From NCBI GenBank assembly GCA_017511205.1, contig JAFWLE010000006.1, positions 1 to 44,052 on the forward strand: 44,052 nucleotides of DNA, given 5' to 3'. The notes beneath the pieces were generated by a model. The model was not told the origin of the DNA and did not search any database. It was given only the letters and a program-made list of their open reading frames with translations. Positions 1 to 10,423 of the stretch are shown here, in pieces. Both the position numbers and the translations under genes were made by a program. Position 1 is the stretch's first letter. Every line of letters begins with the position of its first letter. Origin of the DNA: Candidatus Saccharimonadota bacterium. Lineage in GTDB: Bacteria; Patescibacteriota; Saccharimonadia; Saccharimonadales; Saccharimonadaceae.

Positions 1-30
1 CATCCTGAGCCAGGATCAAACTCTCCATTA
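1..30 (-). rRNA. rrs: 16S ribosomal RNA, 5' end only (partial)
   Basis: Read on the minus strand, this end gives AGAGTTTGATCCTGGCTCAG, the universally conserved start of bacterial 16S rRNA. The gene runs off the left edge of the window. The mature 5' end is estimated a few bases before the AGAGTTTGAT block, so the boundary near 30 is approximate. Two upstream promoters at 63-92 and 154-182 point into it. Confidence 0.95.
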
Positions 31-62
31 TAGTAATGTTAAATTTGTTCAACTCAACATAA

Positions 63-92
63 ATTATAAACTGACGATGATTAATTGCACAA
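63..92 (-). promoter_or_regulatory. Candidate proximal rRNA promoter P2
   Basis: On the minus strand a perfect -10 hexamer TATAAT (63-68) lies 18 nt downstream of TTGTGC (87-92). It is about 35 nt upstream of the 16S start. The -35 is only a partial match, so this is the weaker of two tandem candidates. Confidence 0.5.
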
Positions 93-153
93 CTAAATTG
101 TTAAAATATTTCTAAAGACTGGTAAAAAATACTCGCAGTTTTAGACTGTTCCC

Positions 154-182
154 ATTTTATCGCATATTCCCTTCTTTGTCAA
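154..182 (-). promoter_or_regulatory. Strong rRNA promoter P1 inside the end of the upstream gene
   Basis: Minus-strand TTGACA (177-182), a 17-nt spacer and TAAAAT (154-159) form a near-consensus sigma70-type promoter directed at the 16S gene. The -35 lies in the last codons of the surface-protein gene at 157-1482, and the -10 includes its TAA stop. Transcription would start near 147, giving a 16S leader of roughly 115 nt. Confidence 0.8.
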
Positions 183-1482
183 GCCTTTTTTCGGACTTTT
201 TTGGCCAGAAAAACCACATTATGATGGCATCACAGACCGCAACTAGTATAATAAACCACCACGGAAAAATGATTTCCCTTTCACATTTGCCAGATTTTGG
301 GAGTTCGACGCTCGATGTACTAGCTAAAGGCTCAGTTTTCTCCGTAGATTTGTCGGAGCCTGTAGAATCTGTAGATTTTTCAGTAGAGGTTGAGTTGGTA
401 GATGAATTTATGGTTCCTGTGTTTTGAGACTTAGCTTGACCAGTTTTCTTATCAACCTGAATGATAACTGGTTTAGAAGTAGCCAGTAGTGGATTTGTCT
501 CATTGGTTGAAACTACGGTCTTCACTATAGCCTCAGTGGTTTTTTCAGTTTTGGCGTTAGTTTTTGAATCTGTATCGTCTGTTGATATTTTTCCTACGTC
601 TGTGGAACCAGCTGAATCCTCGGTAGTGGGAGTGGGTGTAGCATTACTGGGCTCGTTTGATGGTTCATTATTTGTTTCGCTTGTAGAGGGGGACGTAGAC
701 TCCTCTGGTTCTGTAGTCAAAAACGGGAAATAGCGAGAGGAACCATCTTCACCATACATAAAACGACATTCCATCCCTTCTTGGTAATCTGCATCAAAAC
801 AAGAGCGATAGTCTTTTATACCGTTAGTACGCCCACCGTTATCCTCTTTAAGAGAATAATAGAACATGCCTCTGGTGTTATTTTTAATATTACCACCCGA
901 AATCTGATATTCACGTTCAACGTTAGGAGTGAACCACTTTTCGCCCTTGGTAGCTTTATTCTCATCAATTAGCAGGTGGCTGGCAGATTCGACGGTCTCT
1001 TTCTCACCAAGAAAATAAGGATAGCGCTCTCCATAGACAAGCCAAGAACCGTTTTTGAAGGGGTTACCCAACCATTCCTCTACCCATAGCAAATAAAAAT
1101 CCTCGATACTACTGGTTTGAGGTCGACCTAGCATATAGGCAAGCATAGTATCCTCGTTTTGATAGAACAGCTTAATAGTATCTGTGCTTGGGTTGATAGA
1201 GGTAGGGATCATTTTATCCATCTGAAAAGTTTCGAGGGCACGATATTGGCTACTCCCTTCAAGATGTTCATAAAACCAATCTTGTCTGCAACGATAGTCA
1301 TCGCCGCAAGCGGCAACCTGCTCCTTCTCGACCACAGTTTTGAATTCCAACATCTCTGGAACCGACCAATAACTAATGCCATTTTTGATCTCTTTGGCTG
1401 AAACTGAAGAGGCGTCAAAAACTACCGCTCCCGAGATGACAGTGGTTAAAGTTAATATTGAAAGTGCAAATTTCTTACGCAT
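157..1482 (-). CDS. Secreted cell-surface protein with LPXTG-like (LPKSG) anchor
   Basis: This 441-residue protein has an N-terminal signal peptide (positively charged start, hydrophobic segment to about residue 25, Ala-x-Ala-type end). A globular ectodomain follows to about residue 255, then a Ser/Thr/Pro/Glu-rich linker to about 390. The end is LPKSG at 394-398, a hydrophobic segment and a Lys/Arg tail. That order is the classical sortase sorting signal, with Ser in place of Thr. The ectodomain belongs to no family I recognise. The start has a good ribosome-binding site (GAAAGGAG). No terminator separates it from the rRNA gene, whose promoter overlaps its stop codon. Surface attachment is inferred; the sortase itself is not in the window. 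Confidence 0.8.
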   Translation of the reverse strand: MRKKFALSILTLTTVISGAVVFDASSVSAKEIKNGISYWSVPEMLEFKTVVEKEQVAACGDDYRCRQDWFYEHLEGSSQYRALETFQMDKMIPTSINPSTDTIKLFYQNEDTMLAYMLGRPQTSSIEDFYLLWVEEWLGNPFKNGSWLVYGERYPYFLGEKETVESASHLLIDENKATKGEKWFTPNVEREYQISGGNIKNNTRGMFYYSLKEDNGGRTNGIKDYRSCFDADYQEGMECRFMYGEDGSSRYFPFLTTEPEESTSPSTSETNNEPSNEPSNATPTPTTEDSAGSTDVGKISTDDTDSKTNAKTEKTTEAIVKTVVSTNETNPLLATSKPVIIQVDKKTGQAKSQNTGTINSSTNSTSTEKSTDSTGSDKSTEKTEPLASTSSVELPKSGKCEREIIFPWWFIILVAVCDAIIMWFFWPKKSEKRLDKEGNMR

Positions 1483-1536
1483 ATACTCCTTTCTCGCTGG
1501 CTTTTAAAACCTGCGCGATTAAACTTAAATTGGCGG

Positions 1537-1566
1537 AGTATAGGCACAAAGCGTTAGAAAATGCAA
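1537..1566 (-). promoter_or_regulatory. Promoter of the LPKSG surface-protein gene
   Basis: Minus-strand TTGCAT (1561-1566), an 18-nt spacer and TATACT (1537-1542) lie about 50 nt upstream of the start codon at 1482. They sit in the 161-nt gap after gyrA. No clear gyrA terminator hairpin is seen in that gap. Confidence 0.55.
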
Positions 1567-1643
1567 CCCCCCTCACGATTTTCGATGAACTTAAGCCAAA
1601 TGACCTCTGGAAAAATGAGTATTATGCTATTGGTAAAAGAGTG

Positions 1644-4217
1644 CTATTTTGAATTTTTGTTGTCTTTTTCGGCTTTTTCTTCAGGTTCTTCTTCAGGAAG
1701 GACAATGCCGATAGAAGCTACTGAATCTCCTTCGCCCATCTTCATAATGCGGACACCCTGAGTGGCGCGGCCAAGCGTCGGGATTTCTTTCATGGCTACA
1801 CGGATAGCTTGACCTTTAGTGGACATCATGATGACTTCTTTAGCTAATGGGTCTAAGGTATGAACGGCAACAATTGGACCAGTCTTCGTGGTTACAGCGG
1901 CGACTTTAATGCCAACACCACCACGTTTATGAGGTGGAAAGTTGGAAACTAGAGTAGCTTTACCATAGCCGTTGGCAGAAATAGCTAATAGTTTTTGCTT
2001 AGGATCAGTCACAACATCCATACCGACGATTTCATCTTTCGGACGGAGACGCATACCACGGACACCCATAGCCGCACGGCCCATAGCACGAACATCTTTT
2101 TCGTTAAATCTGGTAGCCTGACCAGCAGAGGTAGAAATTACTATATCATTCTCTCCGGTAGTCTCTTTGACCCACTTTAATTCATCACCACTATCAAGTT
2201 TGATAGCGATGAGACCGTTAGAACGTACATTGAAGAAATCTTTGATAGCTGTTTTCTTGATGGTTCCCTTCTTAGTAGCCATAAAGAGGAATCCATTAGC
2301 GCCAGCGTCTCCTTGTTTAATAATGGCAGTAATCTTTTCTTCTGGATGCATGTTGAGCATATTTACCGCAGCCGTACCTTTGGCAGACAGAGAAGCTTGC
2401 GGTACTTCGTAGGCGCGGGCTCGGAATAACCTACCTTGGTTGGTAAAGAATAATAGATAATCATGGGAATTTGCCGTCAAAATTTGAGCAATAACGTCCT
2501 CTTCCTTGGTGGTCATACCACGTTTACCCTTACCGCCTCGGTTCTGCTTTCTGAAATCAGTTTGGGCGACCCGTTTCATGTAATTCTCGGCTGTTAAGAG
2601 AATAACGCTCTCCTCTTCTGGGATTAATTCTTCCTCTGAGAACTTGCCAACTTCGTGGTTAATAATTTTAGAGCGGCGAGGATCATCGTATTTCTCTTTA
2701 ACGGCAATAAGCTCCTCTTTAACTACGCGCAAGACTTCCTTTTCGTCAGCGAGGATGGCCTCTAATTTCTTAATCAGTTCGTGAAGTTCTCTCAATTCGT
2801 CTTCTATCTTGTCTCTTTCTAGGCCTTGGAGACGGCGGAGCTGCATCTGCAGAATAGCGTTAGCCTGGATTTCTGAGAGGCCGAAGCGTTTCATGAGCTG
2901 CTGATCGGCATCATCGTAAGAGGCACGAATCACCTTGATGACTTCGTCGATATTATCTAGGGCAATCTTTAAGCCTTCGAGGATATGAGCACGTTCTTTG
3001 GCTTTCTTCAGATCAAATTCGGTGCGACGACGAATAACTTTCTGACGGTGCTTAATAAACTCAGCTAGAATTTCTTTCAACCCAAGAATGCGTGGTTGGA
3101 TACCATCGATTAGAGCCAGCATATTATAGTGGAATGAAGTCTGAAGTGGGGTTAATTTATAGAGCTGGTTCAAAATTTTCTTCGGGAAGGCATCCTTCTT
3201 GAGCTCTACCACTACCCGAATTTTGCCTCTAGCGGATTCATCACGGGCATCAGCGATATGATCGAGTTTCTTGGCTAAGACTAAATCACGAACTTTATCG
3301 ATGAAGTCTTCCTTGCTCATACCGTATGGTACTTCGGTAATAACGATGTTATAACGGCCGTTTTTGCGCTCTTCGATATTGGCAACAGCCCTGATAGTGA
3401 CAGAACCTTTACCAGTAGCATAAGCCTGTTTCATCGGTGCACCACCGTAAACTTCGGCACCAGTTGGAAAATCCGGGCCTTTGACGTATTTCATGAGGCC
3501 TTCAAGGGTAATATCAGGGTCATCAATCTGAGCAACGGTGGCGTCGACCAATTCACCAAGGTTATGTGGTGGAATATTAGTGGCCATACCGACGGCAATA
3601 CCCATCTGACCATTTAAGAGAATATTGGGTACAGCAGCTGGGAGAACGGAAGGTTCTTTCTCGGTACCATCGAAGTTATCACGAAAATCTACGGTTTCTT
3701 TATCAATATCGGCAAGGAGTTCAGCACCAACCTTATCGAGGCGAGCCTCGGTATAACGAGAAGCAGCCGCTTCATCGCCATCCATAGAGCCGAAATTACC
3801 TTGACCCTCTACTAGGGTATAGCGCATTTTCCAAGGTTGAGCAAGATTTACCATAGCCTCGTAGATAGAGGAATCACCATGTGGGTGATACTTACCCATT
3901 ACCTCACCGACAATACGAGCAGACTTAACAGTGGCGTGAGGAGCTTTCCAACCATTTTTATTCATTGCATAAAGGATACGGCGGTTAACCGGTTTAAGCC
4001 CATCGCGAACGTCTGGGAGGGCGCGATCTACAATCACTGAGAGCGAATAGCGAAGGAAGTAATCCTCCATAGTGTTTTCGACGGTTCGCAATTCTATACC
4101 GTCTTCGGTGACTGTTTCACCATCGGTAGCTTTGACGGCATCTACTTGTTCGATGTCGTCGCCGAAATCAATGTGCTTACCAGTTTCATCAATGTTGTCT
4201 TTATTATCTTCTGCCAT
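1644..4217 (-). CDS. gyrA: DNA gyrase subunit A
   Basis: This is the breakage-reunion subunit of gyrase, which introduces negative supercoils as an A2B2 complex. The 857-residue length is normal. The active-site tyrosine is Y155 in the motif SRYTEARL. The HPHGDS quinolone-pocket motif is at about 111-116, with Ser and Glu at the two classic resistance positions, as in quinolone-susceptible Gram-positive enzymes. The C-terminal beta-pinwheel carries a GyrA box (QNRGGKG, about residues 555-561), which distinguishes it from ParC. A strong Shine-Dalgarno (AAGGAGG) precedes the ATG. It lies 8 nt after gyrB, so the two form one operon. The acidic N-terminal extension of about 40 residues and the Glu/Lys-rich tail are lineage-specific. 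Confidence 0.98.
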   Translation of the reverse strand: MAEDNKDNIDETGKHIDFGDDIEQVDAVKATDGETVTEDGIELRTVENTMEDYFLRYSLSVIVDRALPDVRDGLKPVNRRILYAMNKNGWKAPHATVKSARIVGEVMGKYHPHGDSSIYEAMVNLAQPWKMRYTLVEGQGNFGSMDGDEAAASRYTEARLDKVGAELLADIDKETVDFRDNFDGTEKEPSVLPAAVPNILLNGQMGIAVGMATNIPPHNLGELVDATVAQIDDPDITLEGLMKYVKGPDFPTGAEVYGGAPMKQAYATGKGSVTIRAVANIEERKNGRYNIVITEVPYGMSKEDFIDKVRDLVLAKKLDHIADARDESARGKIRVVVELKKDAFPKKILNQLYKLTPLQTSFHYNMLALIDGIQPRILGLKEILAEFIKHRQKVIRRRTEFDLKKAKERAHILEGLKIALDNIDEVIKVIRASYDDADQQLMKRFGLSEIQANAILQMQLRRLQGLERDKIEDELRELHELIKKLEAILADEKEVLRVVKEELIAVKEKYDDPRRSKIINHEVGKFSEEELIPEEESVILLTAENYMKRVAQTDFRKQNRGGKGKRGMTTKEEDVIAQILTANSHDYLLFFTNQGRLFRARAYEVPQASLSAKGTAAVNMLNMHPEEKITAIIKQGDAGANGFLFMATKKGTIKKTAIKDFFNVRSNGLIAIKLDSGDELKWVKETTGENDIVISTSAGQATRFNEKDVRAMGRAAMGVRGMRLRPKDEIVGMDVVTDPKQKLLAISANGYGKATLVSNFPPHKRGGVGIKVAAVTTKTGPIVAVHTLDPLAKEVIMMSTKGQAIRVAMKEIPTLGRATQGVRIMKMGEGDSVASIGIVLPEEEPEEKAEKDNKNSK

Positions 4218-4225
4218 GTTCCTCC

Positions 4226-6211
4226 TTAGAAGTCCAAATCATCTAGGTCAACAGATGCTGCCCTCGATTGAATAAAGTTTTTACGAAGTTCGGCTTGATC
4301 GCCCATGAGTTTAGAGAAGATGGCGTCGGCCTTCTCGGCATCTTCAATATTTACTCTAATTAATACGCGATTTTCTGGTTTCATAGTAGTTTCCCAAAGC
4401 TGGGAGGCATCCATCTCACCAAGACCTTTGAAGCGCTGCTGAGCAGTGTAACCAGCTTGCTTAAAGCGTTCGTCTTCGGGATTGACCTTTACGCCCTGTT
4501 TTTTGCGCTCTTCAATTTTTTCAGTCAGAGTGCGTTCCAAGGCTTCTTCATCATAGATGTAATCGATCTTGCGGCTATTCCCTGTACCTTTAATCAGACC
4601 AAAGAGCGGTGGTTTAGCCAGATAAACATGACCAGCTTTAATTACCTCTGGCATATAGCGGAAGAAGAAAGTTAAAAGAAGCGTAGAAATATGCGAACCA
4701 TCGACATCGGCATCGGTCATAAAGACAATCTTATGATATCTCAAACCATCGATGTTAAACTGATCACCAATACCAACACCAAGACCTTTGATAAGGGAGA
4801 CTAACTCGGCGTTTGCTAACATTTTATCGAGACGCGCACGCTCGGTATTAAGAACTTTACCTCTTAAAGGCAAGATGGCCTGGATCTTAGAATCGCGACC
4901 TTCCTTGGCGGAACCAGCAGCGGAATTACCCTCTACGATAAAGAGTTCACAATCTTCAGCGTTTCTAGAGGAACAATCGGCAAGTTTGGAAGGAAGATTG
5001 AGTCCTTCGAAAGCACCCTTTCTGATGACATTATCGCGAGCGGCCCGAGCTGCCTTACGAGCTCTAGCGGCCAGAGTAGCTTTACCAACGATTTTTTTGG
5101 CAATAGCGGGATTTTCTTCGAGGTAGTAGCCAAAATATTCAGTCATAACTTTGTCGACATAGCCGCGTACTTCTGGATTGCCGAGTTTATTCTTAGTCTG
5201 ACCTTCGAATTGAGGATCTGGGAGTTTAACTAGGATAACAGCGGTGAGGCCTTCTTTGATATCATCACCAGTGAGATTATCTTCTTTCTCTTTTAACAGA
5301 CCATTTTTTCTAGCATAATCATTAATAACACGGTTCAAGCCGGTACGAAAACCTATTACGTGCATACCACCATCAGGGGTAAGGACGTTGTTGGCAAACG
5401 GTTTCATAATTTCGGCGTAAGTATCGTTATATTGAAGAGCGATTTCAATGCCGGCTTCTTGAACCTGCTTTTCAACGTAAAAGATATCATCAGAGAGTAA
5501 TTCCTTGCCCTGATTGAGACGTTTGACATAGCTTTTGATACCGCCTTCGAAGTAAAATGACTCACTAGCACCGGTACGCTCATCTTTAACGATGATTAAG
5601 ATGCCTTTGGTTAGATAAGCTTGATGACGGGCATAACTTGCCACCCAGTTATAATCGAAAGTGGTGGTTTCTTTGAAAATATTAGGGTCAGGATAGAAAG
5701 TAATAGAGGTACCATGCTCGCGAGGAGCGCCACTGGTGACTTTTAGCTCCATGGTGGGTTTACCGACGTCGAATTCAATATGATGAGTCTTATCATCTCT
5801 ATAAACCTCGGCCACCATATGAGTAGAAAGGGCGTTAACTACAGATGAACCGACGCCGTGAAGCCCAGAGGAGACCTTATAGCCGCCATCACCGAATTTA
5901 CCACCGGCGTGAAGCACAGTGAGAACGGTCTCTAGAGTAGACTTTTTGGTTTTGGGGTGGATATCTACAGGGATACCACGGCCGTTATCGTCTACGCGAA
6001 CACCTCCATCTTTCAAGATGGTGATTTCAATACGATTAGCAAAGCCAGCGATGGCTTCATCGATAGAGTTATCGGCAATCTCTTTGATCAGATGATGTAA
6101 ACCATCATAACCGGTAGAACCGATATACATACCTGGCCTTAACCTGACTGGTTCGAGGCCCTCGAGTACCCGAATTTCGGACGAATCGTAGTTTTCAGCT
6201 TTTTCAGCCAT
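4226..6211 (-). CDS. gyrB: DNA gyrase subunit B
   Basis: This is the ATPase subunit of gyrase. It has a GHKL ATP-binding domain with NSIDEA and glycine-rich lid motifs, a transducer domain, and a TOPRIM domain with the EGNSA motif and the metal-binding DADVDGSH motif. The C-terminal Trp/Lys-rich region is of GyrB type. The 661-residue length matches the short Gram-positive-type GyrB, lacking the proteobacterial insert. It is followed immediately by gyrA. The ribosome-binding site is AGAGGT, and a TACAAT -10-like hexamer lies about 35 nt upstream. Identity is firm because its partner is a clear GyrA rather than ParC. Confidence 0.97.
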   Translation of the reverse strand: MAEKAENYDSSEIRVLEGLEPVRLRPGMYIGSTGYDGLHHLIKEIADNSIDEAIAGFANRIEITILKDGGVRVDDNGRGIPVDIHPKTKKSTLETVLTVLHAGGKFGDGGYKVSSGLHGVGSSVVNALSTHMVAEVYRDDKTHHIEFDVGKPTMELKVTSGAPREHGTSITFYPDPNIFKETTTFDYNWVASYARHQAYLTKGILIIVKDERTGASESFYFEGGIKSYVKRLNQGKELLSDDIFYVEKQVQEAGIEIALQYNDTYAEIMKPFANNVLTPDGGMHVIGFRTGLNRVINDYARKNGLLKEKEDNLTGDDIKEGLTAVILVKLPDPQFEGQTKNKLGNPEVRGYVDKVMTEYFGYYLEENPAIAKKIVGKATLAARARKAARAARDNVIRKGAFEGLNLPSKLADCSSRNAEDCELFIVEGNSAAGSAKEGRDSKIQAILPLRGKVLNTERARLDKMLANAELVSLIKGLGVGIGDQFNIDGLRYHKIVFMTDADVDGSHISTLLLTFFFRYMPEVIKAGHVYLAKPPLFGLIKGTGNSRKIDYIYDEEALERTLTEKIEERKKQGVKVNPEDERFKQAGYTAQQRFKGLGEMDASQLWETTMKPENRVLIRVNIEDAEKADAIFSKLMGDQAELRKNFIQSRAASVDLDDLDF

Positions 6212-6276
6212 TTCTTTACCTCTTCTTTCTTATTCTCTATCTATTGTACACCTAAAACCTAAAAAAAGCAAGCAAT

Positions 6277-8925
6277 TTACTTATTTTGGTTGAACCAGGC
6301 ATCCAAAAATCCCGTCTGAGGCTCATTAGAAGCGCTAGAAGCAGGTTCTTTAGCGTTAGACGTGTGTTTTATTGGCATTTGAACGTGGGCGCCTTGTAGA
6401 GGTTCTGAAGTGGGTTTTGGGGCAGGTTCTGGGGTCGTATCTAGAATAGGCTCTGGAGCGGGTTTTTCGGGTGTTTGCTCTGCGCGCGTCCAGCGCTCAT
6501 TGATTTCTTTTTCAACTTCGGCACGAGTTTTACCATATTTAGTGGCAGAGTAAGCCTTGAGAGACTCCATTAACTGATCATTTGGTTCACCCATCGGAGG
6601 CGGAAGCTGCATGGTAAACGGCGCAGATGGCATATCAAACATCATGACCTTGGCAACAGCTGCATGATTTGGTGTCTTGGTAAGATCTTCGGCGGTAAAG
6701 GTAGGCGTGAAGGCCTTAACCATAAGATCAGCATCTGTCACACCAATACGGCCACAGATGATAGAGCCAACGTTGCCAAGGAGAGCCTCTCTGATTTTAT
6801 CGGTAAGCTGAGTCATAAACTGGTTAGCCACGATGAGGTTGAGGCGATACTTACGGGCTTCAGAGAGGATAGACTCAAAACTATCGGTAGCAAAGTTCTG
6901 GAACTCGTCTACATAGAGGCAGAAGTCCTGACGCTGATCTTCAGGGATATCTTGTCTCGACATAGCGGCTTGTTGAAACTTCATCACGAAAATCATACCG
7001 AGAAGATTAGCGTTGACGTCACCGAGACGACCTTTTGAGAGGTTAACGAGGAAGATTTTCTTATTATCCATGATTTCGCGGATGTTGAAACCAGATTTCA
7101 CCTGACCGAGAGTGTTTCTCATGATGGTGTTAGAAATAAATGGGCCCCATTTAGAAGCAAACCAAGAGGTCACTTGGCCGGCATCACTAGATTTTTGCGA
7201 AGCTGGGAATTCTTTGGTCCAATAATCATAGAGAGCTTTATCTGTGACGTATCTGAGTTTAGATTTAACAAATTCAGCATCTGTAAAACACTGAGGGATA
7301 TCGATGAAGGTGGCTCCTTTAGGATCTGCCATCAGTAGAAGAGCAGCATTCCTAAACATATGTTGACCAACTGGGCCGAAATAACCTTGGTTGTTCGGGT
7401 CGAAGAGAGATTGGAGCATACTAATTCCCTCTTGAACGATAAAGTCTTTCTGGTCTTCGTTAGTAAATTCAAACATATTCATACCAACTGGATGTTCGAT
7501 ATCAGCAGGATCAAAATAGATGACATCATCGATGCGTTCTTCTGGAACGCGTTTCAAAATAGCTTCTACGGCATCGCCGTGCGGATCGATAAAGGCGAAG
7601 CCTCTGCCATCACACATATCTTGGAAGGCAAGATTCTCGAGGAAGACGGATTTGCCCATACCGGTTTGACCAATGATGTACATGTGACGTCGGCGGTCAT
7701 CCTCCTGTAGATAAATGGCTTTCTTCTGACCACGAAACTCGTTTGTACCCAAGAATAATCCTTCAGTAGCTAGTTTAGCTGGACCATCAACCTGTTTAAC
7801 AAGCTGACGTTCAACAGAGGTGCTTGGAATGGCGCTTTGCTCTGGCAAGTGAAAAATTGATGCTAATTCCACGCTGTTTAAGACGTTTTCCTTGGTACCT
7901 ATTGGGAAGAAACGGAAGGTGTAGTCTATCACAAGCTTTTTGACGTCCCTGGTTGGCTCAACTTTAAAGCTGTTTAACTCTGGAGAATTAAACTGGGAAA
8001 ATGAAGAGATAATACTGTTGGTGATGGCTTGAGAACGAGGTTCAGTTTCGGCGCTGGAAATAACTCTCACTAAAGTTTCGAAAACTGGGTAGCGCATTTT
8101 GTTGGTAATGGCGTTGATTTCGTCTTGTTTTACACCAGAAATTGGTTCGGCAGCTTTTTGCTCTTTCTCATGCTCGCCTGGTACCTCAAATGGAGCCCTA
8201 ATAAGATCAGCAGCAAAGTTGCCAAAATCGGCTTTGAAGTCTTTTTTGACTTTTTTGCCGGTTTGGAGATTTTCGATGTACTGTTTAGCGCTGTCAAACC
8301 AAGTTTTTTGTGCAGGGCGGAACAAAAGTTGAACAGTAGCGCCTTCTCCTTTGTTCAAGCCAGACAAGGCATTGAGGAGTGCCGTTTGAGCGTCCCGTTT
8401 GGTATCCTCGTAAGTTGCAATCGGTAGGTACGATTCCTTATTAAGGCTTAATTCTGCCCCTGTAACAGCATCGATACCACCACCGCCTTTAAAGATGTTA
8501 TCTTCTCTCTTTTCCTCGAGGCGGGCCGTTGGATAAGCCGATTGGACCGCTTGAACGACTGTCTCAGTGAGAACGGCTGGGACGATAGCGTAATACCTGA
8601 CCATATCACCGGTGGCAATGATTTCAAATGAAAAGTGCCTCTGGCCGTAAATTCTGGTTTTAAACCCTTTGGTGATGGTGGAGGAAAGGATGGAATACAT
8701 TACTTGAGCTTTAGAGATAGCTTCGTTGGCGATATCCCTTTCGTCGCGACTACCAGCTTCGATGTCTTCGGTAGGTGGAGGCAAATGAATGAGTAGAGGT
8801 ACCATCTTGAGACCGCGCTCATACTTCTTAGCTTTACGCATTTTAGAAATCCTGGCGCCAAAAATAATAGAGGCGAGCAAGACCGCTGCGACAAACATAA
8901 TCAGAATCACCACCCTAGAATCCAT
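6277..8925 (-). CDS. Membrane-anchored VirD4/HerA-type DNA-translocase ATPase
   Basis: One N-terminal transmembrane helix (about residues 3-23) is followed by a long alpha/beta region. A RecA-like motor follows with Walker A GQTGMGKS near residue 421 and a Walker B-like motif ending in VDEFQNF near 671. This is the layout of type IV secretion coupling ATPases (VirD4/TraD/TraG) and HerA-type pumps. The C-terminus is a Pro/Glu-rich disordered tail. I chose the ATG at 8925, preceded by GAGAGGG, over an in-frame TTG 21 nt upstream. No relaxase or other type IV secretion genes are nearby. It may therefore be a stand-alone DNA pump, for example in DNA uptake or chromosome transfer; the substrate is unknown. 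Confidence 0.8.
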   Translation of the reverse strand: MDSRVVILIMFVAAVLLASIIFGARISKMRKAKKYERGLKMVPLLIHLPPPTEDIEAGSRDERDIANEAISKAQVMYSILSSTITKGFKTRIYGQRHFSFEIIATGDMVRYYAIVPAVLTETVVQAVQSAYPTARLEEKREDNIFKGGGGIDAVTGAELSLNKESYLPIATYEDTKRDAQTALLNALSGLNKGEGATVQLLFRPAQKTWFDSAKQYIENLQTGKKVKKDFKADFGNFAADLIRAPFEVPGEHEKEQKAAEPISGVKQDEINAITNKMRYPVFETLVRVISSAETEPRSQAITNSIISSFSQFNSPELNSFKVEPTRDVKKLVIDYTFRFFPIGTKENVLNSVELASIFHLPEQSAIPSTSVERQLVKQVDGPAKLATEGLFLGTNEFRGQKKAIYLQEDDRRRHMYIIGQTGMGKSVFLENLAFQDMCDGRGFAFIDPHGDAVEAILKRVPEERIDDVIYFDPADIEHPVGMNMFEFTNEDQKDFIVQEGISMLQSLFDPNNQGYFGPVGQHMFRNAALLLMADPKGATFIDIPQCFTDAEFVKSKLRYVTDKALYDYWTKEFPASQKSSDAGQVTSWFASKWGPFISNTIMRNTLGQVKSGFNIREIMDNKKIFLVNLSKGRLGDVNANLLGMIFVMKFQQAAMSRQDIPEDQRQDFCLYVDEFQNFATDSFESILSEARKYRLNLIVANQFMTQLTDKIREALLGNVGSIICGRIGVTDADLMVKAFTPTFTAEDLTKTPNHAAVAKVMMFDMPSAPFTMQLPPPMGEPNDQLMESLKAYSATKYGKTRAEVEKEINERWTRAEQTPEKPAPEPILDTTPEPAPKPTSEPLQGAHVQMPIKHTSNAKEPASSASNEPQTGFLDAWFNQNK

Positions 8926-8983
8926 TATACCGTTCCCTCTCTGCAATTATTGTTGTAAAAAATACTAAAACAGATTAGATATT

Positions 8984-9535
8984 TCATGCTGCCAACTTTC
9001 TGTGGTAAGAGTTATTGAGATTATCTTCCATGGCTTCTCTAGCTAAATCATAGGACGCTGCTAGCTCTTCGCCAGTTCTAGCTTGTTTTATCTTATCTAT
9101 GATGACATCGGTTTCTTTGATGCCTTCGTCATTTAAGGATTCGGTGGTCTTGAAAGCGGATCGATTGACACTATTATCGGCAATCCTAGTGGCGGTCTCT
9201 TCTGCACTCGGTGGCATCTCCATATCGACGACTTGCCCCATAGGTTGATCAAAATTAGATTTTACGTCGGCAAATTTTTCCTTGACCTTATCTTCTGTTT
9301 GGGAAGTTTCTAAAGTTTTGGCACCACGTAAATCGTTCGGTCGTCCAAGCAGATCTTTTTCATGGTCATCCGTATTCGCTTCGTCTTTTGTAGTTTCTTC
9401 CCCCCAAAAGGTATTTTGATTGGTCAAATCCAGGTTGTGATTGTTTGGGTCTTTTTCTTTGTCAATAGGAAGGGTGGTACCTGAAGTGGCAGGCGCTGAC
9501 TTGAGAGTTGGAATCGTGCTTTGACCATTGTCCAT
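8984..9535 (-). CDS. Hypothetical acidic soluble protein
   Basis: I do not recognise this 183-residue protein. It is hydrophilic and acidic, with no signal peptide or membrane segment. The N-terminal 90 residues look disordered (Thr/Asn/Asp/Lys-rich) and the C-terminal 60 look helical. It lies just upstream of the VirD4-like ATPase on the same strand and could be its partner, which is inference from position only. The ATG has no Shine-Dalgarno but lies 6 nt after TAAAAT, consistent with leaderless transcription. Confidence 0.65.
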   Translation of the reverse strand: MDNGQSTIPTLKSAPATSGTTLPIDKEKDPNNHNLDLTNQNTFWGEETTKDEANTDDHEKDLLGRPNDLRGAKTLETSQTEDKVKEKFADVKSNFDQPMGQVVDMEMPPSAEETATRIADNSVNRSAFKTTESLNDEGIKETDVIIDKIKQARTGEELAASYDLAREAMEDNLNNSYHRKLAA

Positions 9536-9553
9536 ATGCTTATTTTACCACAT

Positions 9554-9907
9554 TTAGACTTTTTTGTAGACAAAAAACTCAGCCAAAATAATAAAAACCG
9601 TAATCAGCCCGATAGTCCAGAGATTAATAGCGCCAAAAGAGCGCGCCATAAGGAACATAATCGGTCCAAAAGAAATGATAGCGGCATAAAGGTAGTCTTT
9701 GCCACGGAAAGTTTTGCGTTTGAAGGCAATTCGTTCAAATAAAAAAACCAAAAACGCTACAAAACCGAAAACAGAGATATAAACTGTTGTAAAAAATAAT
9801 AAAACTCCGAACGGTCCAATTTCCGTCGGAGATATTAAATTCATCATAAGGATAAGTGCTGCGAGTGCTAAGATACTTATGATAAGTAGAATTCGGTTAT
9901 GCTTCAT
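9554..9907 (-). CDS. Small integral membrane protein, unknown function
   Basis: This 117-residue protein has four predicted transmembrane segments, two before and two after a short basic loop at about 60-70. No catalytic motif is visible and I do not recognise the family. The frame stays open upstream to 10123, but that extension is low-complexity and crosses a promoter. The ATG at 9907 lies exactly 6 nt after a perfect TATAAT on the minus strand and has no Shine-Dalgarno, so a leaderless start is the best choice. Confidence 0.7.
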   Translation of the reverse strand: MKHNRILLIISILALAALILMMNLISPTEIGPFGVLLFFTTVYISVFGFVAFLVFLFERIAFKRKTFRGKDYLYAAIISFGPIMFLMARSFGAINLWTIGLITVFIILAEFFVYKKV

Positions 9908-10147
9908 AACCTTATTATAACATAGATTGGTTGGTGCCCCCAAGTTTTTTTGGAAGGGGGCGGGGGTTATCCGGTACCTAAATAGATTAAATATTGACCG
10001 CAACCCTAATCCGCCTACCCTTTTTGACCGCTTCACATAAGGTGAAGCATGTCCTTGTTGCTTATTTCTTTCACTCTTGTTTATGTATTTGTTTTTGAAA
10101 GGTGCTAGTGAAAGATTTTTCAACGCGCTCGACGTTTAGGCCGAAAC

Positions 10148-10225
10148 CTTCGCGGAGCTCTAGGTAATTCCTATGATTGTAATTTATGGCTAGAAATTAC
10201 CTTTTCGCCCGCCAAGGTTTATGGT
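10148..10225. repeat. Degenerate structured repeat, copy D
   Basis: AAACCTT pairs with a distal AAGGTTT, and AGGTAATT pairs with AATTACCT inside. The order CGGAGCTC, variable stem, TTCGCCC resembles the three better copies at 10930, 32840 and 39945. A T-run follows on the plus strand, so it could also act as a terminator. Membership in the family is tentative. Confidence 0.4.
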
Positions 10226-10402
10226 TTTTTAATTCTCTTTCTTTTCATTTTGGCTCCTTTTTTTTAGTTTTTGTTTTAGTCATCACGACTGTTTTTATAC
10301 TAGCATAATTGGTTTAAAAAAGCAATAGATTTATTCAAGTTTATTGATGTAATTTTTACAATTTTGCCCTCAATTATTCCCTGTTCAAAAAACTTATACA
10401 TT

Positions 10403-10423
10403 TTGTTGTATTTTTTACAACAA
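10403..10423. repeat. 21-bp inverted repeat upstream of tmRNA
   Basis: Arms TTGTTGTA and TACAACAA surround a run of five T. It lies about 75 nt before the tmRNA promoter region. It could be an operator for a repressor or a weak terminator; the sequence alone does not decide. Confidence 0.45.

Noticed and set aside
9908-10123. 72-residue N-terminal extension of the small membrane protein
   Set aside because: It crosses a perfect TATAAT and a hairpin, is low in complexity and breaks the normal membrane-protein start.
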